Assembly (NCBI GenBank): GCA_905235135.1
Contig: CAJOKR010000009.1
Span: forward strand, 1 to 47,697
Direction: 5' to 3'
DNA from: an uncultured Bacteroidales bacterium
GTDB lineage: Bacteria; Bacteroidota; Bacteroidia; Bacteroidales; WCHB1-69
Length of the DNA: 47,697 bases
Below are positions 16,249-25,598 of the stretch, in pieces; the stretch's first letter is position 1; each line of letters begins with the position of its first letter. The notes beneath the pieces were generated by a model. The model was given only the letters and a program-made list of their open reading frames with translations. It did not search any database and was not told the origin of the DNA. A program made the position numbers and the translations under genes.

Positions 16249-18288
16249 ATGATGAAGAACCAAAACATCCATCGCATAATCATCTCCGTCCTAGCACTTC
16301 TGTGCTACGCCAACACCCTCACCCTCCACTACGCCCTTGATGACCGCATGGTCATCCTCGAGAGCAAATACACTATCCAGGGCGGATGGGAATCCGTAAA
16401 GGCCATCTTCTCCGAGGACACGTTCACTGGATACTTCGGGGCAGAACACTCCATCGTGGCAGGAGGCCGCTACCGTCCCATGTCGCAGCTAACTTATATG
16501 ATTGAGTTTCAGCTCTTCGGGAAGGACATCAAAGAGCGCATCGGCGACTTGGACGACTACTACAACCTCCACAACGCCGAACACGAGTACTACTTCTACG
16601 ACACTCCCCTACCCTTCGTCAACCACTTGATGAACCTGCTGTACTACATTCTGCTGTGCCTGCTGATTTATGAGGTGCTGGCACGAATTTTCCCGCAGTA
16701 TGAAGGGAAGAAATGGTTCCAGTCGTTGCCATTCCTCGCCGTGCTACTGTTCGCCGTCCACCCGATTCACACCGAGGTGGTGGCCAATGTGAAGGGCCGC
16801 GACGAGATTTTCGCCATGCTTGGATCTTTCGCCGCGTTGTGGTGTTCATTAAAATACATTGACACCCGCAAATGGTACTGGCTGATTGTCAGCTTTTTGG
16901 CGTTCACTTTCGGCATCTTCTCCAAAGAGAATACCATCACCTTCCTGGCCGTTGTTCCGCTGGCTCTCTACTTCCTCAACAACGACAAAAAGCGCACCGC
17001 CGACTACTTCATCACCCTGATTCCTTTGGTAATCGGCACCGTCTTCTTCCTTTGGGCGCGCTACAAAGCTTTGGGCAGCATGATGCAGCCCGATCTCACG
17101 AGCAATATTCTCAACAACCCCTACGTACACTCCACCCGGGCGCAACAGATTGCGACTGTGCTGATTACGTGGGGCATCTACCTCAAACTGCTCTTCTTCC
17201 CGCATCCGCTCACTCACGACTACTATCCGCACCAGATTGCCATCACCGATTTCAGAAATCCGCTAGTTTGGCTGCTGTTAGTTGGCAGTATCGCGTTAGT
17301 GGCGTACGGCATCTGGAAGCTGAAAAAGAAAACCGTGCCGTCGTTCGGCATCCTCTACTTCATCATCACATTCTCCATCGTCTCCAACCTGCTCTTTAAC
17401 GTGGGCACCTTCATGAACGAGCGTTTCGTCTTCATGTCATCCATCGGGTTCACGCTGATTGTTGGCTGGTGGCTCTATCTGCTGGCGACCTCTCCGATTC
17501 CAACGTTGCAGAAATCAGCGATCGGGATTACGGCGGTGGTCAGCCTGCTCTTCGGCATCAAGACCTTCACCCGCAACTTCACCTGGAAAGACGATTTCAC
17601 CCTTTTCCTGACGGACGTGAAGACCTCCGACAACAGCATCAAATGCAACATCTCGGCGGGCGGCAGTTGTCTGCAGATTTGGAAGAAGAGCCACAAGGAG
17701 CGTGATAAACGCGATGCTTACCGCTACCTCGACAAGGCCCTGAAGCTCGACGACCACGCGCTGAACGCCTACCTGCTGCTCAGCGAGCTGGCCTTTTTGG
17801 ACGAAAACTACGAGCTGGCGTACCAGGCCGCCTACAACGCAACCCTCATCGACCCGCAAAACCCGCAAGGGCAGAATCTGCTGAGCCAAGCGACCAACAT
17901 GCAGAAAGCCCACGAACTCGACCCCGTGAACAAACTTTTGGACGAGGGCAAGGTGGATGAAGCTTGGCGTGAAGTTAACAAGATTCTGGAAAAAGACCCG
18001 AACAACATTGTCGCCAAGAACGTGAAAGGCAACGTGTTAGGCCGCGGCTACGGCCGTTTGGACGATGCCATCAAAGTTTTCGAGGAGATTGTCGCCGAAC
18101 AGCCCGACTTCTCCAGCGCATGGGAGAACATGGGCATTGCCTACGCCATCAAGCGCGACTTCACCAATGCCGAGCGCTGCCTGCTGCACGCCCACGAGCT
18201 CACCCCCGACAACGACAACATCAAACTGAACCTGTACTATATGTATAAGGATAAGGGGGATGAGGCGGAAGCGGAGAAATATAAGTAA
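16249..18288 (+). CDS. TMTC-like multi-pass membrane glycosyltransferase-type protein with C-terminal TPR repeats
   Basis: The 679-residue protein has about ten to twelve membrane segments in residues ~8-435 and soluble TPR repeats in residues ~490-675 ('AYRYLDKALKLDDHALNAYL', 'ELAYQAAYNATLIDPQNPQG', 'AWENMGIAYAIKRDFTNAER'). The 'YALDDRMVI' acidic loop near residue 30 and 'HPIHTEVVANVKGRDEI' (~175-192) are hallmarks of TMTC/GT-C family (DUF1736) proteins. GT-C enzymes transfer sugars from lipid-linked donors on the outer face of the membrane. O-mannosyl-type activity is known for animal TMTCs; for this bacterial protein the donor and acceptor are unknown. It follows kdsA by 10 bp. A reversed copy of the TAACCAATAACC leader follows the stop. 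Confidence 0.88.
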   Translation: MMKNQNIHRIIISVLALLCYANTLTLHYALDDRMVILESKYTIQGGWESVKAIFSEDTFTGYFGAEHSIVAGGRYRPMSQLTYMIEFQLFGKDIKERIGDLDDYYNLHNAEHEYYFYDTPLPFVNHLMNLLYYILLCLLIYEVLARIFPQYEGKKWFQSLPFLAVLLFAVHPIHTEVVANVKGRDEIFAMLGSFAALWCSLKYIDTRKWYWLIVSFLAFTFGIFSKENTITFLAVVPLALYFLNNDKKRTADYFITLIPLVIGTVFFLWARYKALGSMMQPDLTSNILNNPYVHSTRAQQIATVLITWGIYLKLLFFPHPLTHDYYPHQIAITDFRNPLVWLLLVGSIALVAYGIWKLKKKTVPSFGILYFIITFSIVSNLLFNVGTFMNERFVFMSSIGFTLIVGWWLYLLATSPIPTLQKSAIGITAVVSLLFGIKTFTRNFTWKDDFTLFLTDVKTSDNSIKCNISAGGSCLQIWKKSHKERDKRDAYRYLDKALKLDDHALNAYLLLSELAFLDENYELAYQAAYNATLIDPQNPQGQNLLSQATNMQKAHELDPVNKLLDEGKVDEAWREVNKILEKDPNNIVAKNVKGNVLGRGYGRLDDAIKVFEEIVAEQPDFSSAWENMGIAYAIKRDFTNAERCLLHAHELTPDNDNIKLNLYYMYKDKGDEAEAEKYK

Positions 18289-18313
18289 TGGTTATTGGTT
18301 ATAGGTTATTGAG
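18289..18313 (-). repeat. Inverted copy of the TAACCTATAACCAATAACC repeat
   Basis: The reverse complement of this segment is nearly identical to part of the leader at 5983-6044. Here it lies after a gene rather than before one. The rest of the gap up to 18457 is AT-rich, with a segment (from about 18398) that is also found before the second paralogue at 20986. Confidence 0.6.
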
Positions 18314-18457
18314 GCCTTTGGGCAACAACCCTCTTTGTATAAGATAAACCATTGTAAACAAACAACTTACAAAAACAACTTATTTTTTTTGTTTTAGGTT
18401 GTAACGAAATCCGGACTTGGTGCGACATAATGACAGAGAAGAGTTATGTCCGTTTTT

Positions 18458-20812
18458 ATGAGGAAGCAACGATGCAAAACTATCATAAGGATATTTTCGA
18501 TGGCGGTGATCCTGCTGTCGGTGAGGAGTATGCCTATTTGGGCACAACGGGACACGGCGTTCTGGTTCGCGCTGCCCAAGACCCAGGCTATCGGTTCCAA
18601 TTACGGCACCACGTTGACGCTGAGCATTTTCGGCACGACTACCACCACTTACACTTTGGAACGGCCCGCCCTGAATTCACCCCCATCGCTTGGAGATACC
18701 CCAGCCCCATTCGTTTGCAATTTTTGGTTAGGCGGTTTCAGCATGAACTTCAACAACGCCGATTCTGTCTGTCCCTACAACACGGTCTCCGATTACGGTT
18801 ACTATTATCATACCTCGACGGAGTGCCAGGGCAGACTCGTGATCTCTAATGAAAATTCAGGTTCCTTTATGCTCAAAGGATCGAACGCGCTTGGAACCCG
18901 TTTCATGATTCCCGCCCAGTGGCAGTTCCCCAACCACAGCCAGTTCCCGGAATCCCGCAACAGTGTTGAAGTCATCGCCACGGAGAACAACACAGTCATC
19001 ACCGTCACCCCGTCGGTTGACTTGTATGGCGGCACGCATCCTGCCGGGGTGCCGTTCAACGTTTCGCTGAACCGCGGGCAGGTCTATTGTTTCGCCGCCG
19101 CCTCGCAATCCCCCGAAGGACACCTCGGAGGTTCCGAAATCACCTCCAACAAGCCCGTGGCGGTGAATCTCACGGATGATGCCGTAACCCCCGACGGCGC
19201 GCATTTCGACATCGTAGGGGACCAGCTCATCCCTGAAGACGAGGCGGGGACCGACTATATTGTAGTACCCGCACCCTCGGCCGCGATGAACCAGCACAAC
19301 GGACAAAACAACGACTATGCACTGATTTACACGTTGGAAAACAACACTGAAGTGACGGTTTACCAATCCGGAGCCCCGACGCAGTATCAAAACCTTCAGC
19401 GTGGCGACCGGCGTGCCTATCATTTCGAATCCTTCTCCCCAGCTTTCATTTCCTCCACCAAACCCATTTTGGTGTTCCAGCTGACGGGCAGCCACAACGA
19501 GCTCGCCGGCAGTATGCTCACTCCGTTGACATGCCACGGTTCCCACGTCATCAACTATTCCGGTTATCCGCCCTCCTCCGGACTCTACACCTTCGTCAAA
19601 CATTTCGTAACCTATATTTGTAAAGAAGAATATATAAACGGTTTTCAATCAGGAAATTACATATCCTATTCAGGGAATCAGCCCTTTGTTCTGAACGAAG
19701 AGCTGCCACTTGACACGCTGACATGGCACACCATACCAGGCACCGACCTCCAATATGCCCGCCTTGAGCAGGAATGGACGGGAGAGCCCTGCTTCTTCAC
19801 CTCGAATTCACTCGGACCATTCTACACCCACGTGCTTGACTACAGTGGAAACAACACCGCCATCCATGGCGATTTCAGCTCCTATATCGCTGACTTCCCC
19901 CGTCCGTCAAGCCTTGCCTGGGACACCTTGACGATGCCGACAAGCTATTGTCCAGGAGAAGACATCAATCTTTCCTACATCGCCGAGCGGGTCGAAAACA
20001 TCCACGTTTTCGGACCCGACCAACAGGAAATCACCGAAGACACCCTTTTCAACGTATCGCCCGGACAATCCGGTTATTACATCGTGATGGGAGTGCCTAT
20101 GTCGGGTTGTCATCCATTCATCTCCGATACCGTTTTGCTGGAGGTTTTCCACGACACGCTCACCCATCTGGAGGCCGAAGTCTGCTGCAACAAGCCCTTC
20201 CAGAACTACGGTTTCTGGATTTCGGCCGAGCAGACCGACTCGGTGGGGCAGATCATCCACGACACGCTGTTCCTGCAGACCTCGCACGGCTGTGACAGCA
20301 CCGTGGCTCTACAGCTCACCGTGGTCGATCAGCCGACGGTGGAGATTCTGGTCCCCGGGGACGACTTCTGCGATGTCGGGGAGATTGTGCTGACCGCACT
20401 TTCGGGTGCCAGCGAATACCTGTGGAGCACCGGTGCGGAAACACCGTTCATCTCGGCAGTCCAATCGGGACACTACACCGTGACGGCCTCCATCGGCGAC
20501 TGCTTCGCGACAGCCTCTGCTGACATTCCGCCCTGCGACCTCGCCGTCTATCTGCCAAACACCATCACCCCGTCCAGGAGCGACGGTCTCAACGACTGCC
20601 TTCGTCTTCCCGAGCTGCTCATCCATAGAATCAGCGACTTCAGTCTGAGCCTCTACGACCGTTGGGGCGAACAGGTTTTCGTCACCAACGACCCGCACTT
20701 CACCTGGTGCGGCGAGGGAGTCCACCTCTCGGACGTGTATGTTTACGTGCTCCGCCTCAAGGACCAGAACGGGAAGCCGTTCGTCTATCGGGGAACGGTG
20801 ACGGTGCTGTAG
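18458..20812 (+). CDS. Secreted IgGFc-binding-type protein with T9SS type B C-terminal sorting domain (paralogue 1)
   Basis: The 784-residue protein has a signal peptide (MRKQRCKTIIRIFSMAVILL...), then a region matching the IgGFc-binding N-terminal domain ('NSVEVIATENNTVITVTPS', 'AGVPFNVSLNRGQVYCFAAA', 'ITSNKPVAVNLTDDAV', 'IVGDQLIP'; residues ~165-265). A central part of unclear fold follows, then a 'CDSTVALQLTV' segment, an Ig-like stretch ('YLWSTGAETPFISAVQSGHY') and the gliding-motility C-terminal domain (last ~85 residues, 'YLPNTITPSRSDGLND', 'YDRWGEQVF'), the type B signal for type IX secretion. ATG 18458 is chosen over 18446 because it aligns with the paralogue start, where the upstream ATG is out of frame. 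Surface-exposed or released; ligand unknown. Confidence 0.88.
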   Translation: MRKQRCKTIIRIFSMAVILLSVRSMPIWAQRDTAFWFALPKTQAIGSNYGTTLTLSIFGTTTTTYTLERPALNSPPSLGDTPAPFVCNFWLGGFSMNFNNADSVCPYNTVSDYGYYYHTSTECQGRLVISNENSGSFMLKGSNALGTRFMIPAQWQFPNHSQFPESRNSVEVIATENNTVITVTPSVDLYGGTHPAGVPFNVSLNRGQVYCFAAASQSPEGHLGGSEITSNKPVAVNLTDDAVTPDGAHFDIVGDQLIPEDEAGTDYIVVPAPSAAMNQHNGQNNDYALIYTLENNTEVTVYQSGAPTQYQNLQRGDRRAYHFESFSPAFISSTKPILVFQLTGSHNELAGSMLTPLTCHGSHVINYSGYPPSSGLYTFVKHFVTYICKEEYINGFQSGNYISYSGNQPFVLNEELPLDTLTWHTIPGTDLQYARLEQEWTGEPCFFTSNSLGPFYTHVLDYSGNNTAIHGDFSSYIADFPRPSSLAWDTLTMPTSYCPGEDINLSYIAERVENIHVFGPDQQEITEDTLFNVSPGQSGYYIVMGVPMSGCHPFISDTVLLEVFHDTLTHLEAEVCCNKPFQNYGFWISAEQTDSVGQIIHDTLFLQTSHGCDSTVALQLTVVDQPTVEILVPGDDFCDVGEIVLTALSGASEYLWSTGAETPFISAVQSGHYTVTASIGDCFATASADIPPCDLAVYLPNTITPSRSDGLNDCLRLPELLIHRISDFSLSLYDRWGEQVFVTNDPHFTWCGEGVHLSDVYVYVLRLKDQNGKPFVYRGTVTVL

Positions 20813-20985
20813 CGGTGAGACGTAAGACGTGAAACTTATTAAAGTCCTACGAATGGAAATCGGCAGTTTGGCCTAAACAACTATAAATAAGATATTTATA
20901 ACTATATCATTTTTTTTCGTCTCGGGTTGTAACGAAAATGAACTTTGGTGCGACTAAATGAGGTAAGAGGTATTATGCCCATTTC

Positions 20986-23337
20986 ATGAAAGAGCAACGA
21001 TTTAAGATTATCATAAGGATATTCTCGACAGCGGTGATGCTGTTGTCATTCGGGAAGGTGTCTGTGCAAGCGCAAGCAGACACTGTCTTTTGGTTTGCCT
21101 CGCCCCAAGTCCAAGACATCCACCCTTATCACAACAAAATCCTGACACACAGCACTTTTTACGATGAAGTAACCTACACTTTCGAGCAGCCGGCATTGGG
21201 TGCTTGGACTATTGGGAGCGTCCCTTCCTATAACAGCTGGTTCACCCATATTGAATACAACAACGGTATCAGCGGCCTCGACTCCATCTGTCCATATAAC
21301 GCCGTTTCAAACTACGGCTACCACTATCACGGCTCCGGAGGCAGCCAAATGATATTGAAAATCGAGAACAGCAATATGGGGGACTATATGCTGAAAGGGG
21401 CCAACGCGCTCGGAACCCGCTTCATGATTCCCGCCCAATGGCAGTTTCCCAACCACAGCCAGTACCCCGAGGCCCGCAACAGCGTGGAGGTCATCGCCAC
21501 GGAGAACAACACGGTCATCACCGTCACCCCGTCGGTTGACTTGTATGGCGGCACGCATACGGCAGGTGTCCCGTTCAACGTGTCGCTGAACCGCGGGCAG
21601 GTCTATTGCTTCGCCGCCGCCTCGCAATCTCCGGAAGGGCATCTCGGCGGCACCGAAATCATCTCCAACAAGCCCGTGGCGGTAGATCTCACGGACGATG
21701 CGGTGACCTACGACGGAGTACATGTGGACATCATCTGCGACCAGCTCATCCCGGAAGAGAAAGCCGGGGTTGACTACATCGCCATGCCCGCATCTCCCAC
21801 CTTCCAGAACACCTACAACGGCCAAAAAAACGACTATGTTCTGATCTACGCGCTGGAAGACAACACCGACGTGACCGTTCATAACACAGGGGCACCGGCT
21901 CAATACAGCAATCTCCAGCGCGGCGACCGGCGTGCCTATCAGTTCGTGGACTACACTGCAGCCTACATATCCGCCACCAAGCCTGTTCTGGTGTTCCAAC
22001 TGACCGGCGGCTTTGGAGAACCGGCCGGACGCATGCTCACCCCTTTGACCTGCCAAGGATCGAGAATAATCAACTATCACATGCAACCGAACGGAATAAA
22101 CTTCAATATCCATCGGCACACCATGCTTACCTTTTTCTGTGATGAGGCGTACATCAACGGATTTCAAATGGCCTACTATGTTCCTGGCAACGGCTGGGGT
22201 CCATTCGTGCCGGATGAGACTATTCCCATTAACACGTCTTATTGGGTTTGGCAGGAAATTCCGGGCACAACACTCCGATATACGGGGTTAGAGGCAACAG
22301 GATCACCTTGTTTCTACACCCAAAACAGCATGGGGCCGTTCTACACCCATGTTCTCGAATTTGCGGAAGACAGGAACTTGAACGAGAATATCGGCACTTT
22401 CTGTGTCTATATTTCCGACTTCGCCACTCCCTCGACCCTTTCTTGGGACACGCAAGCGATGCCGACCCTTTACTGCCAAGGCGACAGCATCTTTTTCTCC
22501 TATACCGCCGAAAATGTCGATGATATCCGGATTATCGGTCCCGACCAACAGGAAACCGCCTCGGACACACTCCCCGGTGTATCGCCAGAACAATCTGGTT
22601 TCTACGTAATTACTGGAAACAGTACGACTGGTTGCCCGCCAGTTCTCTCGGACACGATTTGGTTGGACATTTCGCAGGACAGCCTCATCCAGTTGCAAGC
22701 GGAAGTGTGCAGCGGGGAACCTTATCAAGGCCACGGTTTCCAGGTTCCTGCTGAAGAGACCGACTCGGTGGGGAGAGTCATCCGCGACTCCTTGCTGCTG
22801 CAGTCTTCGCACGGGTGCGACAGCATGGTGGTGCTGCAACTCACCGTGGTGGAGCAGCCGGAGGTGGGAATCTCCGTTTCCGAGGGCGACTTCTGCGACA
22901 TCGGCGAGCTGGTACTCACCGCCGTCTCGGAAGCCACTGACTATCTGTGGAATACAGGGGAAGAAACGCCATTCATCTCGGCAGTCCAATCGGGGCACTA
23001 CACCGTGACGGCCTCCATCGGCGACTGCCGCGCCACGGCCTCGACCGACATACCGCCATGCGACCTCGAAGTCTATCTGCCCAACGCCATCACCCCGTCC
23101 CGGTCCGACGGTCTCAACGACTGCCTCCGCCTTCCCGAGCTGCTCATCCATAGAATCAGCGACTTCAGTCTGAGCCTCTACGACCGCTGGGGCGAACAGG
23201 TCTTCGTCACCAACGACCCACACTTCACCTGGTGCGGCGAAGGAGTCCACCTCTCGGACGTGTACGTTTACGTGCTCCGAATCAAGGACATGAACGAGAA
23301 GCCGTACGTCTATCGGGGGACGGTGACAGTGCTGTAG
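20986..23337 (+). CDS. Secreted IgGFc-binding-type protein with T9SS type B C-terminal sorting domain (paralogue 2)
   Basis: The 783-residue tandem paralogue of the preceding gene shares the same order of parts: signal peptide (MKEQRFKIIIRIFSTAVMLL...), IgGFc-type domain, variable centre, Ig-like stretch ('YLWNTGEETPFISAVQSGHY') and C-terminal sorting domain. The IgGFc block and the last ~100 residues are almost identical to paralogue 1 even at synonymous sites, while the N-terminal ~100 residues and the centre (about 22090-22340) differ strongly. Its leader also matches that of paralogue 1 (GGTTGTAACGAAA ... TTGGTGCGAC). The pattern suggests tandem duplication with gene conversion or selection for variable faces. 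Exported through Sec and then T9SS; ligand unknown. Confidence 0.88.
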   Translation: MKEQRFKIIIRIFSTAVMLLSFGKVSVQAQADTVFWFASPQVQDIHPYHNKILTHSTFYDEVTYTFEQPALGAWTIGSVPSYNSWFTHIEYNNGISGLDSICPYNAVSNYGYHYHGSGGSQMILKIENSNMGDYMLKGANALGTRFMIPAQWQFPNHSQYPEARNSVEVIATENNTVITVTPSVDLYGGTHTAGVPFNVSLNRGQVYCFAAASQSPEGHLGGTEIISNKPVAVDLTDDAVTYDGVHVDIICDQLIPEEKAGVDYIAMPASPTFQNTYNGQKNDYVLIYALEDNTDVTVHNTGAPAQYSNLQRGDRRAYQFVDYTAAYISATKPVLVFQLTGGFGEPAGRMLTPLTCQGSRIINYHMQPNGINFNIHRHTMLTFFCDEAYINGFQMAYYVPGNGWGPFVPDETIPINTSYWVWQEIPGTTLRYTGLEATGSPCFYTQNSMGPFYTHVLEFAEDRNLNENIGTFCVYISDFATPSTLSWDTQAMPTLYCQGDSIFFSYTAENVDDIRIIGPDQQETASDTLPGVSPEQSGFYVITGNSTTGCPPVLSDTIWLDISQDSLIQLQAEVCSGEPYQGHGFQVPAEETDSVGRVIRDSLLLQSSHGCDSMVVLQLTVVEQPEVGISVSEGDFCDIGELVLTAVSEATDYLWNTGEETPFISAVQSGHYTVTASIGDCRATASTDIPPCDLEVYLPNAITPSRSDGLNDCLRLPELLIHRISDFSLSLYDRWGEQVFVTNDPHFTWCGEGVHLSDVYVYVLRIKDMNEKPYVYRGTVTVL

Positions 23338-23440
23338 AAGCGAGACGTGAGACGATATTTGTTTTTGTCCAAAAGTCTTAAGTCCCACGTCTTAAGTCCC
23401 AAAAATTACTATCTTCGCGCTTTCAAAACCAAAATCCCCT

Positions 23441-24820
23441 ATGGCATTAAAGCAGCTTCTCGAAAGAATTGAAAATAAGAAAGTTATAATACTTGGTTTC
23501 GGTAAGGAGGGGGTCTCGACCTACCGTTTCATCCGCCGGCATTTCCCGAAAATGAAGTTGGTGGTGGCGGACGGGAACGAGAACCTCAAGGTTGATGAGT
23601 TTGCAGACGATAAGCACGTCAAATTCATCATAGGGAAGGGATACGACCGCAACCTCAACCAGTACGACCTCATCTTCAAGAGTCCGGGCATCAGCTTCAA
23701 TATGCTGGACTATTACATTGAGAATGAGAAGATTTCTTCCCAGACCAATCTGTTTTTGGAGTATTTCCACGAGCAGGTAATCGGCATTACCGGCACGAAA
23801 GGCAAAAGCACGACGGCTTCGCTGATCTACCATATTTTGAGCCATTCGCGGGAGAACGTCTTCTTGGCGGGCAACATCGGCACGCCGTTCTTCGACATCG
23901 TGGAGCAACTCACACCGGAATCCATCGTGGTGGCGGAGCTTTCGGCGCACCAGTTGGAATTCACGCACCATTCGCCCGACTATGCCGTGCTGCTGAACAT
24001 CTACCAGGAGCACCTCGACCATTTCAACTCGTTCAACAACTACCAGAACGCCAAGACCAACGTCTTCAAGTTCCAGCACGCGGGTAACTTTCTGGTTTAC
24101 AACGGCGACGACGAACACATCCCCGGCTGGGTGAAGGGCAACAAGCCCGAAAGCGACACCTGCGTTTTCGGCACGCAGGTGCACCCGGGACTGCATGCGC
24201 GCTGCCGCAATCACCTTATCCGCTTCATGAACGACGGCGAGATTGTGGATGAGTACGACCTCATCGACTACAAAAACCTGCCCGGCACCCATAACTACTT
24301 CAACATCATGGCTGCCATCGCCATCTGCCGCCGACTTAAGATACCACATCAGGATATCATGGCCGCGTTGCTGACCTTCAAGGGGTTGCCGCACCGAATC
24401 GAATATGTGGGCGAGTTCAAGGGCATCGGCTTCTACAACGACAGCATCTCCACCATCCCCGAATCGGCCATCGCAGCGGTGAAGGCCTTACGCGGGGTGG
24501 AAACCCTGATCCTCGGCGGTTTCGACCGCGGCATTGACTACCAAGTGCTCATCGACTTCCTAAAAGAGAACCCCATCCAGAACATCGCTTTCACGGGTCC
24601 CGCCGGCCACCGCATGTTGGAAATGTGCCGTGAACAGAACGCCCTCCCGCAAAACTTCATCGAAACCGACGACTACGAAGCCATCGTCCGCTTCTGCTAC
24701 GAAAAGACTCCCGTCGGCGGCACCGCCCTCCTCTCCCCCGCCGCCGCCAGCTACAACCAGTTCAAGAACTTCGAAGAGAGAGGAAACACCTTCAAGCAGT
24801 TAGTAGTTAGCAGTTGGTGA
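23441..24820 (+). CDS. murD: UDP-N-acetylmuramoyl-L-alanine--D-glutamate ligase
   Basis: MurD adds D-glutamate to UDP-MurNAc-L-Ala in cytosolic peptidoglycan precursor synthesis. The 459-residue protein has the N-terminal Rossmann-like domain ('KKVIILGFGKEGVSTYRFI'), the ATP-binding GTKGKST loop (residues 118-124), 'ELSAHQLEF', 'LNIYQEHLDHFNSFNNYQNA', 'GTHNYFNIMAAIAICRRL', 'GLPHRIEYVGEFKGIGFYND', 'LILGGFDRGIDY' and 'TALLSPAAASYNQFKNFEER'. It stands alone, away from the usual mur/fts cluster. Upstream (23341-23410) are short repeats of the 'GAGACGTGAGACG' and 'CTTAAGTCCC' type and a possible -7 box TATCTTCG. Confidence 0.94.
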   Translation: MALKQLLERIENKKVIILGFGKEGVSTYRFIRRHFPKMKLVVADGNENLKVDEFADDKHVKFIIGKGYDRNLNQYDLIFKSPGISFNMLDYYIENEKISSQTNLFLEYFHEQVIGITGTKGKSTTASLIYHILSHSRENVFLAGNIGTPFFDIVEQLTPESIVVAELSAHQLEFTHHSPDYAVLLNIYQEHLDHFNSFNNYQNAKTNVFKFQHAGNFLVYNGDDEHIPGWVKGNKPESDTCVFGTQVHPGLHARCRNHLIRFMNDGEIVDEYDLIDYKNLPGTHNYFNIMAAIAICRRLKIPHQDIMAALLTFKGLPHRIEYVGEFKGIGFYNDSISTIPESAIAAVKALRGVETLILGGFDRGIDYQVLIDFLKENPIQNIAFTGPAGHRMLEMCREQNALPQNFIETDDYEAIVRFCYEKTPVGGTALLSPAAASYNQFKNFEERGNTFKQLVVSSW

Positions 24821-24835
24821 CAGACATCCCCAATT

Positions 24836-24868
24836 CCCCTTCTATCAAAGAAGGGGTGCCCGAAGGGC
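24836..24868. repeat. Hairpin pair of a dispersed-repeat type after murD
   Basis: CCCCTTCT...AGAAGGGG closes a short loop and is followed by GCCCGAAGGGC. There is no T-run, so this is more like a repeat element than a simple terminator. Confidence 0.5.
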
Positions 24869-24886
24869 GGGGTAGTAATATTAACA

Positions 24887-24965
24887 TAATTCCTTAAACA
24901 GCCTCGAAGAGGCAACACGCGCGAAGCGCAATTAACCCCACACAAGGCGAAGCCGCAGTGTGGGG
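24887..24965. repeat. Composite two-hairpin intergenic repeat, copy 2
   Basis: It has the same order as at 14366-14447: ATAATTCCTTAAACAG, a small hairpin (GCCTCGAAGAGGC), CGCGCGAAGCGCAATTAA, then CCCCACAC...GTGTGGGG. The two small hairpins differ by compensating changes (TCCC/GGGA versus CCTC/GAGG), which argues that the folded form matters. Confidence 0.75.
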
Positions 24966-24986
24966 CCTCACCAAAACCTTAACAAT

Positions 24987-25514
24987 ATGAAGAAGAACAT
25001 CCTCATCCTCTGCGCAGTGCTGCTGCTCGCCGCCTGCGGACAGAAAAACAAGACGGAGCAGCCGCAAGAGCAAACCCAGACAGAGGCCGCCAACGACTAT
25101 TCCCATCTGAACCCGGCGCAAAACGACGGACAGACGGCCATAAAGGAAGACCTCTCCGGAAAGGTCATCAGTCTGACGGCCAGCGAGTTCTTGGAAAGAG
25201 TCACGGACATTGATCCGGAGAGAGGGCTCCGATACAAAGGGATGACTCCCTGCATAGTTGATTTCTACGCCGACTGGTGCGGTCCGTGCATGCAGCTCAA
25301 GCCCATCACCGAAAAGATGGCCAAGAAGTACAAAGGGCAGCTGATTATCTACAAGGTGAACGTTGACAAGGCACAAGACATCTGCCAGGCGCTCAACATC
25401 AGCAGCATCCCCACCCTGCTCTTCATGAAGCCCAACACACAGCCCGGTATTATGGTCGGCGCCCCGACGGAAGCGGAACTGGAGAAAACTATTCAAGAGT
25501 TCCTGGAGAGATAG
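24987..25514 (+). CDS. Thioredoxin-fold lipoprotein
   Basis: The 175-residue product has a lipoprotein signal ending at Cys17 (LLLAAC), a Gln/Glu-rich linker (residues ~18-50), then a thioredoxin domain with the redox site WCGPC (97-101), 'IYKVNVDKAQDICQALNISS' and the cis-proline loop 'IPTLLFMK'. Such envelope thioredoxins reduce or isomerise disulfides of exported proteins. ATG 24987 gives the lipoprotein signal; a longer TTG start would bury it. No Dsb or cytochrome-maturation partner is adjacent. Confidence 0.9.
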   Translation: MKKNILILCAVLLLAACGQKNKTEQPQEQTQTEAANDYSHLNPAQNDGQTAIKEDLSGKVISLTASEFLERVTDIDPERGLRYKGMTPCIVDFYADWCGPCMQLKPITEKMAKKYKGQLIIYKVNVDKAQDICQALNISSIPTLLFMKPNTQPGIMVGAPTEAELEKTIQEFLER

Positions 25515-25598
25515 TTGTTGCTTGCCCTGACATGGACTAGATTCCGTCGCCTCCTATCGTCGGCAACGGAATGGAGGTGCGTTTAACCAAGAATTATC

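Noticed and set aside
24987..25514. Thioredoxin-fold lipoprotein as a TlpA-type cytochrome-maturation protein
   Set aside because: It lacks the AhpC/TSA-like N-terminal part and no cytochrome-maturation genes are nearby, so only the general call is kept.
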